NCBI RefSeq assembly: GCF_937936315.1 | Contig: NZ_CALGWU010000047.1 | Coordinates: 1 to 37,684, forward strand | DNA from: an uncultured Capnocytophaga sp. | GTDB lineage: Bacteria > Bacteroidota > Bacteroidia > Flavobacteriales > Flavobacteriaceae | DNA: 37,684 nucleotides | Reading direction: 5' to 3' | Part shown: positions 16,568-23,768 of the stretch, piece by piece | How positions within the stretch are numbered: the first letter of the stretch is position 1 | Layout of the letters: each line of letters opens with the position of its first letter | Notes under the pieces: generated by a model | The model's input: only the letters and a program-made list of their open reading frames with translations | Told to the model about the DNA's origin: nothing | Database searches by the model: none | Translations under genes and position numbers: made by a program

Positions 16568-17703
16568 TCCTTAACAAATAAGGCGAGAAGCCTTTCTAAT
16601 AGTTTTACAATAAATTGATAACTTTCTATTAAGAATGCTCTTATTTCTTTGAGTACAAAAGCAAGACCTGATTTAATAACAGGTTTTATACGATTATAAA
16701 TAAATGACAAGCATACACATACAGCTATAAAGGTAGGTGCTCCTAAAAATAATTGATAAGGTTTTAGTTGCCCGCCAAAGTGCTGTATAAGTCCGTAAGA
16801 AGTGATACTACCATATATGATAAAGCAGTGTATCACATAAATTGATAAGGTATTTTGTCCAATAGTTTTAATGAGTTGTGAAGTAATCACATTGCGCATT
16901 AAGGCAAAAAATCCAAACACAAGTAACACATTGCCTAAACGCAAATAAACAAAGTCCTGCATTAATCGCTCAAAAAATGGAGAATGGTTGATATAGAACA
17001 GTTGTTCTATCATAAAGTGAAAGCCCCATAACAAGAATGCTCCTACACTTAAGAATAATAGAATAGCATTGCGGTATAGGTGAGGGTGATTTTTATTTCG
17101 CTGAAATAAATATCCCATAAAGCCACCAAATGATACATAACCATACCAAGGAAATATCGTAAAGAGAGTACCGTGTACTTTTGTGAAGTAATTAGCAATA
17201 GGCAGTGGTAGCCAGCTAAAAGCAAACTCTTTATAAAAAGGCTCAAAGGTAAAAGCCAATATAGTAGTAGTGATGAGTATGGTAGGCATCACCCATGATT
17301 TTCTGTTGTATGAAATGAGGTATGTAGCAATCAGCATCAGAAGCGAAAGACCTATACAGTGCAGTACATCTACACTTTGGAAACTCATACGCAAGAAGTA
17401 AGCAATACCAATAAGCAATAAACCACGCCTAATACCTTTCATCACACGAGGGTTGTTCCAGCCTATTTTAGTTATATCACTTTCTTTTACTAATAAAAAA
17501 GTGAAAATAAAGCCTGAAACAGTGAAGAATACAGGGGCAGTGATACCAGTGCAGTAGTGCCAAAACCAATAGATAAGATTGTTTTCATCACGATAACGTT
17601 CAGCAATAAGTCCATTTACAAAGTGCCCTTGTAACATCATACAAATAGCAAAGGCACGAATTACATCAATAAAGTCAAGTCTAAATTTCTTTACTTTTTC
17701 CAT
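16564..17703 (-). CDS. Multi-pass membrane acyltransferase-like protein (DUF1624/HGSNAT type)
   Basis: A 379-residue integral membrane protein with about ten hydrophobic helices. The N-terminus has RLDFIDVIRAFAICMM followed by QGH, the pattern of DUF1624/HGSNAT-like and related membrane acyltransferases that move acyl groups across or at the membrane; FFTVSGFIF supports this. The start is placed at ATG 17703 (MEKVKKF), because an upstream in-frame ATG at 17730 lies inside the promoter's -7 element. The last bases overlap the start of the S9 peptidase. The acceptor substrate is unknown; acyltransferase family 3 is the main alternative. Confidence 0.72.
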   Translation of the reverse strand: MEKVKKFRLDFIDVIRAFAICMMLQGHFVNGLIAERYRDENNLIYWFWHYCTGITAPVFFTVSGFIFTFLLVKESDITKIGWNNPRVMKGIRRGLLLIGIAYFLRMSFQSVDVLHCIGLSLLMLIATYLISYNRKSWVMPTILITTTILAFTFEPFYKEFAFSWLPLPIANYFTKVHGTLFTIFPWYGYVSFGGFMGYLFQRNKNHPHLYRNAILLFLSVGAFLLWGFHFMIEQLFYINHSPFFERLMQDFVYLRLGNVLLVFGFFALMRNVITSQLIKTIGQNTLSIYVIHCFIIYGSITSYGLIQHFGGQLKPYQLFLGAPTFIAVCVCLSFIYNRIKPVIKSGLAFVLKEIRAFLIESYQFIVKLLERLLALFVKE

Positions 17704-17727
17704 AATTATAATGTCATAAAGAGGCTG

Positions 17728-17757
17728 CAAAGGTACAAATTAATTAATAATTAGCAA
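17728..17757 (-). promoter_or_regulatory. Promoter of the acyltransferase-S9 operon
   Basis: On the minus strand: TTG (17757-17755), a 19-base spacer and TACCTTTG (17735-17728). It fixes the downstream ATG at 17703 as the start. Confidence 0.75.
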
Positions 17758-17790
17758 GTAATAGTTAATAACTTGTCTTTTTATAAACGA

Positions 17791-17830
17791 ATAAACTTTG
17801 CTAAAATCCTTAGACTTTAGCAAAGTTTAT
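17791..17830 (-). terminator. Long hairpin downstream of the DUF4199 gene
   Basis: A perfect 15-base stem (17791-17805 with 17816-17830) with a 10-base loop, 22 bases after the DUF4199 stop on the minus strand. The minus-strand tail has only a weak T-tract, while the plus-strand side is T-rich. Confidence 0.7.
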
Positions 17831-17852
17831 TTTAAGTTTTTTTTATTACTCT

Positions 17853-18398
17853 TTAAAGAAGCATTGGACGTTCTTTTTTCTTTATAGCTCCTACAATAGC
17901 TGAGATAATAAGCCCTCCAATAGCTGAAAATACTATAGAAAGAGAAAATGATGAAGCTATAGAAGGTTTGCTGGAATACATTTTATTTTGGAACTCTTCC
18001 ATCTGTTCTTCAGTAAAATTAGAAGTTATCCCACTCATTTTCTTCATCGCAACTTCTACAACTTTTTCATAATAATTAGGATCAATAACAGTAGTATATA
18101 TCACTTGATAAATAGCACCTATCACTCCTGCTATGACAGCTACTACTACCCCTACTTTTATGGCTTCTCCTATAGAGAGAAACCCTTCATTAGCTTTTTT
18201 GTATTGTTCTATAGCCATTATAATAAAAACTACAGAAATAGCTGTAGCTACCAACCAAGTAAGAATACCCATCAAAGTACTATCAGTGTACAAAAAGTCA
18301 GTTACATACAACACTACATTTAAAGCTACTGAAGCAAGCCCTAATAAAAGTCCATTTTTAAGTACAATACTTAAGAAGTTTACATTTTTTGTTTCCAT
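17853..18398 (-). CDS. DUF4199 domain-containing membrane protein
   Basis: A 181-residue protein with four hydrophobic helices at about 12-32, 42-62, 82-104 and 150-170, and a soluble loop of about 45 residues between helices 3 and 4 (YEKVVEVAMKKMSG region). The layout, the ALNVVLYVTDF first helix and the FLSIGEAIKVG segment fit DUF4199, a family largely confined to Bacteroidota with no known function. The stop is followed by a long hairpin. It starts 28 bases after the stop of the CoA-transferase gene on the same strand, so the two may be co-transcribed. Confidence 0.8.
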   Translation of the reverse strand: METKNVNFLSIVLKNGLLLGLASVALNVVLYVTDFLYTDSTLMGILTWLVATAISVVFIIMAIEQYKKANEGFLSIGEAIKVGVVVAVIAGVIGAIYQVIYTTVIDPNYYEKVVEVAMKKMSGITSNFTEEQMEEFQNKMYSSKPSIASSFSLSIVFSAIGGLIISAIVGAIKKKERPMLL

Positions 18399-18426
18399 AA
18401 GCGAATCAATATTTAAAGTTAATTAT

Positions 18427-19695
18427 TTACTTATACATTTCAAAAGCTGCTCTTTCCAAAGTTTCCCTATGATTAGGATGAGCTATAGCTATTAACGCTT
18501 TAGCACGATCTTTTAAATTTTTACCAAATAGTTCTGCAACTCCATATTCGGTTACTATGTACTGCACATGTGCTCGGGTAGTAACTACACCTGCTCCTTG
18601 TTTGAGAAAAGGTACAATCTTACTTTCTCCCTTGTTGGTTACTGAAGGGAATGTAATAATAGATTTACCTCCTTCGCTTAGCATAGCCCCGCGCACGAAA
18701 TCTATTTGCCCACCAAAGCCTGAATAGATAGTTGTTCCTATAGAGTCAGCACATACTTGCCCAGTGATATCTACTTCTATAGCTGAATTGATAGAGATCA
18801 TTTTAGGATTCTGACGAATAACAGATACTTCATTGGTATATGAAGCTTCAGCCATTTCTACTGAAGGATTATGGTCTATAAAATCGTATAATTCCTGAGA
18901 TCCCATAGCAAATGAAGCGATAATTTTGCCTTTGTCAATTTTCTTTTCATACCCATTGATAACCCCTTTTTTCACTAAGTGAAGTACACCTTCTGTAAGG
19001 AGTTCTGTATGAACACCTAAATTCCTAAGGTGCTCCATTTCACTTAAAGTAGCATTGGGTATATTACCAATACCCAATTGCAAAGTACTACCATCTTCTA
19101 TAAGGGGTACTATATGTTTGGCTATTTGTTTTTCTATAGCATTAGGTTCTGAGAGATATAGTGAGAAAATAGGAGCATCGTGTTCCACTAGATAGTCTAT
19201 CTCATCTATATGAACAAGTGCATCACCATAGGTGCGAGGCATTTTCTTATTTACTTTTGCAATAACATATTTAGCATTACGAATAGCTGATTTACAGGCT
19301 TCTACACTCACCCCCATAGAACAAAATCCAAACTTATCTGGAGGGGATACTTGTATTAGTACTACATCTACCTTCACGTGTTTTCGATCGAATAGTAGTG
19401 GCATATCACTTAGGAAAACAGGAGTATATGATCCATTACCTGCTTTTATTATATGTCGTACGTTTTTAGATAAAAAGAAAGAATCTATATAGAAACTATC
19501 TTTATACTTAGGGTCGGCAAAAGGTGCTTCTCCTTCTATATGGATATGCCCAATAGTAACATTTTTTAGTTCAGTGGCTCGTGCAACAAGTGCTTCTACT
19601 AATATTTCTGGTACGGCTGCACCTCCATGTATATACACAAAATCACCGCTTTTTACTACTTTTAAAGCTTCTTTAGCAGTTGTAATTTTTGCCAT
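18427..19695 (-). CDS. Acetyl-CoA hydrolase/transferase family protein (4-hydroxybutyrate CoA-transferase-like)
   Basis: A 422-residue cytosolic protein with both halves of the acetyl-CoA hydrolase/transferase fold. Visible motifs: VLIQVSPPDKFGFCSMGVS (N-terminal domain), QLGIGNIPNATL, GVHTELLTEG with E231 as likely catalytic Glu (equivalent in position to Glu238 of the clostridial 4-hydroxybutyrate enzyme), GFGGQIDFVRGA and EYGVAELFGK near the C-terminus. Members move CoA between short-chain acyl groups, for example acetyl-CoA with succinate, propionate or butyrate, and support fermentation end-product formation. The exact pair of substrates cannot be settled from sequence. It has its own promoter, divergent from the bacilliredoxin gene. 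Confidence 0.88.
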   Translation of the reverse strand: MAKITTAKEALKVVKSGDFVYIHGGAAVPEILVEALVARATELKNVTIGHIHIEGEAPFADPKYKDSFYIDSFFLSKNVRHIIKAGNGSYTPVFLSDMPLLFDRKHVKVDVVLIQVSPPDKFGFCSMGVSVEACKSAIRNAKYVIAKVNKKMPRTYGDALVHIDEIDYLVEHDAPIFSLYLSEPNAIEKQIAKHIVPLIEDGSTLQLGIGNIPNATLSEMEHLRNLGVHTELLTEGVLHLVKKGVINGYEKKIDKGKIIASFAMGSQELYDFIDHNPSVEMAEASYTNEVSVIRQNPKMISINSAIEVDITGQVCADSIGTTIYSGFGGQIDFVRGAMLSEGGKSIITFPSVTNKGESKIVPFLKQGAGVVTTRAHVQYIVTEYGVAELFGKNLKDRAKALIAIAHPNHRETLERAAFEMYK

Positions 19696-19721
19696 TCAAA
19701 ATTAATGTTTAGTTAGTGGCT

Positions 19722-19751
19722 CAAAAGTACAACATAATTTTCAATTGACAA
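19722..19751 (-). promoter_or_regulatory. Promoter of the CoA-transferase gene
   Basis: On the minus strand: TTG (19751-19749), a 19-base spacer and TACTTTTG (19729-19722), 27 bases before the ATG. Confidence 0.72.
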
Positions 19752-19757
19752 AATAAT

Positions 19758-19786
19758 TTGCGATATATTTTTTTTTACTACCTTTG
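19758..19786 (+). promoter_or_regulatory. Promoter of the bacilliredoxin gene
   Basis: TTG at 19758-19760, an 18-base spacer and TACCTTTG at 19779-19786, ahead of the ATG at 19811. It lies back to back with the CoA-transferase promoter; the two -33 elements are only 6 bases apart. Confidence 0.7.
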
Positions 19787-19810
19787 CACCCAATTTAAAA
19801 ATGAAATATT

Positions 19811-20221
19811 ATGTATCCACCTGAATTGGTAAAACCAATGATAGAAGAACTAACAAATGTTGGTTTTCAAGAATTAAAAACAGTTGAAGCTGTAAAAAAT
19901 GCTATTGAACAAGAGGGAACCACACTTGTAGTTGTGAACTCTGTTTGTGGTTGTGCGGCTCGTAATGCACGCCCTGCAGTGCTTTATAGTTTGCAAAATA
20001 CTAAAAAACCCGACCATCTCACTACAGTTTTTGCAGGAGTTGATAGAGAAGCTACCGAAGAAGCACGCCAATATATGTTGCCATTTCCTCCTTCTTCTCC
20101 AAGTATTGCTTTATTCAAAGATGGAGAATTAGTTCATATGTTAGAACGTCACCATATAGAAGGTCGTATGGCAGAAGTAATAGCTGAAAATCTTCAACAA
20201 GCTTACGATGAATTTTGTTAA
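19811..20221 (+). CDS. BrxA/BrxB family bacilliredoxin
   Basis: A 136-residue thioredoxin-fold protein with the CGC motif (C46-G47-C48, in NSVCGCAARNARP) that defines the YphP/YqiW family. In Bacillus these remove bacillithiol from oxidised protein cysteines; Bacteroidota carry the same family and some make bacillithiol. The rest (TVFAGVDREATEEAR, PFPPSSPSIALFKDGELVHM) matches the family over its full length. It stands alone between its own promoter and a hairpin terminator. Whether it acts with bacillithiol here depends on bshA-C genes elsewhere. Confidence 0.92.
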   Translation: MYPPELVKPMIEELTNVGFQELKTVEAVKNAIEQEGTTLVVVNSVCGCAARNARPAVLYSLQNTKKPDHLTTVFAGVDREATEEARQYMLPFPPSSPSIALFKDGELVHMLERHHIEGRMAEVIAENLQQAYDEFC

Positions 20222-20245
20222 TTGAAAGCTTGACTGTAAGATATA

Positions 20246-20280
20246 AAAAAGGGGATACTTAAATTAAGTTCCCCTTTTTC
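20246..20280. terminator. Terminator between bacilliredoxin and the converging RND gene
   Basis: AAAAAGGGG (20246-20254) pairs with CCCCTTTTT (20271-20279), and an inner ACTT/AAGT pair extends the stem after a one-base bulge. T-rich on the plus side and A-rich on the left, so it may work in both directions. Confidence 0.82.
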
Positions 20281-20304
20281 TTTTTAAATGAATATAAAGA
20301 TTTA

Positions 20305-23300
20305 TTATACTTCATATTCTTTCTTTATGTCTATGTGCTCGTAATCAGCAATTATTAGTTTTTCATAATCTACTTTAGTTTCTTTGCCAAAGCGCTTGCT
20401 TATATTGTCGAAAATCAAATACACTAAAGGCACGATGATAAGCGTAAGGAAGAGAGACGAGAGAAGTCCTCCTATAATTACAATCGCCAAAGCGTTATTA
20501 ATTTCTGCCCCCGCGCTACTAGCAATTGCTAATGGTATCATACCTGCTACCATCGCAATAGTCGTCATTAGAATAGGTCGCAAACGAGCGTGATTGGCTT
20601 GTATCAACGCTGTAATAGTATCCTCGCCCTCCTGCTTGCGGTGGTTGGCAAAATCCACTAGCATAATCGCATTTTTAGCTACCAACCCTATAAGCATAAT
20701 CATACCTAAAAGAGTAAAAGTATTTAGTGACATATTGGCTAAAGCTAAAGCTATCAGAGCCCCAATAAACGATAGAGGTATAGAGAATAACACTACGAAC
20801 GGACGTGAGAAACTGTCATACAACACTACCATCACCATATATACTAATAAGATAGCCGCAAATAGCGATACGAATATAGTACCAAATCCTTCGTCTTGCA
20901 TCTCTTGGTCGCCAGAAAAAGTGAAATGTACGTTAGCAGGTTTTTGTAGGGTTTCGAGTTTTGTTTTCCATTCTGATACAATAGTACCTGTAGGGCGACC
21001 TACTGATTGTGCTTGCACCGTTACAGAAGGCGACTTATCATAGCGTTCTAACTGCGTAGGGCCTGATGCATAGTTGATAGTAGCAAATTGTGATAACTTT
21101 ATCTGTTGACCCATAGCGTTGATAAAGGTCATATTTTCTATATCGGCTATTGACTGACGATTGCCATCTTGAAATAATATATTGATATCGTATTCAGAAT
21201 CGCCGGTTCGGAATTTACTATCATCATTACCATTAAAAGCAGTACGCATAGTAGTACCTACGGTAGCTACATTTAGCCCTAATAGAGTCATCTTGTCACG
21301 ATCTAACTCTACGTTTATTTCTGGATTACCCGCCTCTGAACTGAGCTTTATCTCCGTAGCTCCGTCAATAGTTTTAAGCAATCCGGCAGCCTTTTCAGCA
21401 TACTGTTGAGCAGCTTCTACATTATCAGAAGTAACTACCAAAGCAATAGGCGCTTGCTCAGCTCCCATCATTCCAACAGGTACTGTCTTTACTTTAGCAT
21501 CTACTAAATACTGACTGAGTTCACGTTTTAGTTTAGCGGCTATCACGTTAGTAGATTCGCTACGCTCTTTCTTATCTACAAGAGTAAGTTGTATTTCTGA
21601 CTTATAAGCGGTAGCTTGTGTACCTCCCATACCACTAGTAGACTGCCCTACTGTAGTAATCATACTCTCTACCAAAGGCTTGTTAGTTCCGTTTACTTTT
21701 AGATTACGTAGATAATTTTCAGCTTTCTGGGTGATAAAGTTAGTTTGCTCCAATGAAGCATCTTTATTGAGTTCAAACTGTACCAAGAATTTGCCTCTAT
21801 CCATAGGAGGCATAAAATCCATACCTATAAAACCTGTAGGAATAAGAGAACAAGAACCTACAAAGAGGAAGAATACCAAAATAATTGTTTTCCGCTTGTT
21901 AGCAAATACCCATACCAATAGATCTGAGAAAAACTGAGTAAAGCGTTTAAGATAGTTCTCAAAACCTATAGCAATCTTTCCTAATACCGAATTAGGATTA
22001 GCGTGCTCTAACTTACCAAAACGCGAGTATAGCCAAGGCACTACAGTAAACGACATCAATAAAGAGAGCATAGTAGCAATAGCTACCGTCATACAGAACT
22101 CGCGCACTACTTTTACTACGATACTATTTCCTATAGAAATAGGCACAAATACCACTACAATTACCAAAGTAATCGCCATAACTGTCAGTACGATTTCTTT
22201 TGAACCATCGAAGGCTGCGCGTACCTTGTTTTTGCCCATTTCCATATGGCGGTGTATGTTCTCTAATACTACAATAGCATCATCGACCAAAATACCTACA
22301 ACTAACGAAAGGGCTACCAAACTCATCAAATTAAGGGTAAAGCCAAAGAAATACATACCTATAAAGGCAGCAATTAGTGAAGTAGGGATAGACACCATTA
22401 CAATAAGAGCATTTCGCAAACTATGTAAGAAGAAGAACATCACTACAGCAACCAAGACAATAGCCAAAATAAGGTCAAACATTACCGAGTTGGCAGCTGC
22501 TAAGGTAAATTCGCTAGTGTCTTCTGCCAATAACATTTTCACTCCTTCATTTTTATAAGTCTGCTCTATTTGTTCCATTTTCTTGCGTACCAACTCGCTT
22601 ACCGATACCGCATTGGCATCAGTTTGTTTAAGCACTTGCAACAAGAGCGTATTTTCTTGGTCTATACGAGCTATTTTTTCAGCCTCTTCTTCAGTATCTT
22701 GCACATCAGCAACATCTGAAAGTCGTATCTCTACTCCATTTTGCGAAGCTAAGGTAAGATTACGCAGCTGCTCTACATCTTGAATTTTACCTAACAAACG
22801 TATAGAGGTACTATTTTCACGCGTTTTAATTTTACCCGCAGGAATTTCCATATTAGAAGCCGCAATGAGCTGTTGTACTTGCCCTATAGAAAGTCCATAA
22901 CCTTCTAATTTTTTAGCATCTACATTCACGCGTATTTCACGCTTACGTCCTCCAATAATATTCACTTGTGCTACCCCTGGTACACGCGAAAGCTCAGGTT
23001 GTATTTTCTTATCTACTAAGTCATATAACTCTTGTGAAGATAATTTAGAAGTTACTCCAATAGAAATAATAGGCAAATCAGAGAGAGAGAATTTGCTAAG
23101 AGAAGGTTCTTTAGCATCAGTAGGTAGATAGGCACGAATAGCGTTAATCTTTCGCTGTGCCTCATTGAGGGTATTATCTACATCAGCATCATTGGTAAGC
23201 TGTACTACCACTACTGAAAGACTCTCATACGAATATGATTGTATCTTCTTAATATTCTCTAAGGCAGATACCGCATCTTCAATCCTTTTAGTAACCGTAC

Positions 23301-23481
23301 TCTCAATTTCAGAAGGCGAAGCTCCGGCATAGACAGTAGAGATTGTCACCACATTCACTTCAAACTTAGGGATAAGTTCGTAGTTTAATAGTTTATAAGA
23401 ATAAAAGCCTCCTAATAGTAATAAGGAAAGCATTACAATCAGAACGCTAGGGCGTTTGATAGAAAGTTTAATTAAGTCCAT
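20305..23481 (-). CDS. RND family efflux transporter permease (AcrB/MexB-like HAE1 type)
   Basis: A 1058-residue inner-membrane permease with the usual two-fold repeat: TM1 near residue 13, two periplasmic loops of about 300 residues, and twelve TM helices. Proton-relay residues are present: D400-D401 in VGILVDDAIVV (AcrB D407/D408) and K936 in GLVAKNAIMLVDF (AcrB K940). YAGASPSEIE and the FMPPMDRGKF region are typical of HAE1 pumps exporting drugs, bile salts or other amphiphiles with a membrane-fusion protein and a TolC-like channel. Neither partner is next to it: upstream is lon on the other strand, downstream a terminator. Partners may be encoded elsewhere. Substrate is not predictable. 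Confidence 0.93.
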   Translation of the reverse strand: MDLIKLSIKRPSVLIVMLSLLLLGGFYSYKLLNYELIPKFEVNVVTISTVYAGASPSEIESTVTKRIEDAVSALENIKKIQSYSYESLSVVVVQLTNDADVDNTLNEAQRKINAIRAYLPTDAKEPSLSKFSLSDLPIISIGVTSKLSSQELYDLVDKKIQPELSRVPGVAQVNIIGGRKREIRVNVDAKKLEGYGLSIGQVQQLIAASNMEIPAGKIKTRENSTSIRLLGKIQDVEQLRNLTLASQNGVEIRLSDVADVQDTEEEAEKIARIDQENTLLLQVLKQTDANAVSVSELVRKKMEQIEQTYKNEGVKMLLAEDTSEFTLAAANSVMFDLILAIVLVAVVMFFFLHSLRNALIVMVSIPTSLIAAFIGMYFFGFTLNLMSLVALSLVVGILVDDAIVVLENIHRHMEMGKNKVRAAFDGSKEIVLTVMAITLVIVVVFVPISIGNSIVVKVVREFCMTVAIATMLSLLMSFTVVPWLYSRFGKLEHANPNSVLGKIAIGFENYLKRFTQFFSDLLVWVFANKRKTIILVFFLFVGSCSLIPTGFIGMDFMPPMDRGKFLVQFELNKDASLEQTNFITQKAENYLRNLKVNGTNKPLVESMITTVGQSTSGMGGTQATAYKSEIQLTLVDKKERSESTNVIAAKLKRELSQYLVDAKVKTVPVGMMGAEQAPIALVVTSDNVEAAQQYAEKAAGLLKTIDGATEIKLSSEAGNPEINVELDRDKMTLLGLNVATVGTTMRTAFNGNDDSKFRTGDSEYDINILFQDGNRQSIADIENMTFINAMGQQIKLSQFATINYASGPTQLERYDKSPSVTVQAQSVGRPTGTIVSEWKTKLETLQKPANVHFTFSGDQEMQDEGFGTIFVSLFAAILLVYMVMVVLYDSFSRPFVVLFSIPLSFIGALIALALANMSLNTFTLLGMIMLIGLVAKNAIMLVDFANHRKQEGEDTITALIQANHARLRPILMTTIAMVAGMIPLAIASSAGAEINNALAIVIIGGLLSSLFLTLIIVPLVYLIFDNISKRFGKETKVDYEKLIIADYEHIDIKKEYEV

Positions 23482-23505
23482 TTGTTATTCTTTGTAAATC
23501 GGTGG

Positions 23506-23535
23506 CAAAAGTACAATAAAAAACTTTATAAACAA
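23506..23535 (-). promoter_or_regulatory. Promoter of the RND permease gene
   Basis: On the minus strand: TTG (23535-23533), a 19-base spacer and TACTTTTG (23513-23506), 25 bases before the ATG. This supports independent transcription of the permease. Confidence 0.75.
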
Positions 23536-23711
23536 AAAAAGTTTTCTAAATTTTTAAAGTAATCTCTATTTATTAAACAGCTATCAGATATCATAAGTTT
23601 ACAAAATTTTATAAGTCCTAAATTCTCCCCTAAAAAACTTACCTTACTTAATCTTGGCATATCTATTGCAATATATACGAGTAACATTATATTTTTTAAT
23701 TTAGAAACTTG

Positions 23712-23768
23712 TTTGTCAGTAAGGTAAATGTAATAAGTTTATTTATAAAAACAATTGTTACTGACAAA
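23712..23768 (+). repeat. 11-base inverted repeat in the lon leader
   Basis: TTTGTCAGTAA (23712-23722) and TTACTGACAAA (23758-23768) are perfect reverse complements, 35 bases apart, and the right arm ends immediately before the ATG at 23769. The left arm contains the TTG of the candidate lon promoter. It could be an operator for a dimeric regulator or a long-loop RNA hairpin. The remainder of the gap back to 23536 is A+T-rich and shows nothing else I can support. Confidence 0.6.
23713..23741 (+). promoter_or_regulatory. Candidate promoter of lon
   Basis: TTG at 23713-23715, an 18-base spacer and TAAGTTTA at 23734-23741 (7 of 8 matches to TAnnTTTG with the last base changed). Placement inside the inverted repeat would let a bound regulator control lon. 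Confidence 0.4.

Noticed and set aside
17704..17730. Nine-residue N-terminal extension of the acyltransferase-like protein
   Set aside because: The upstream ATG overlaps the TACCTTTG promoter element.
17988..18495. Plus-strand open frames across the DUF4199 and CoA-transferase genes
   Set aside because: They are antisense to well-supported genes, have low-complexity Tyr/Ser-rich translations and no family resemblance.
20384..21043. Two plus-strand open frames antisense to the RND permease
   Set aside because: The minus-strand protein is a full-length, motif-complete permease; the antisense translations show only the composition expected from complementary hydrophobic codons.
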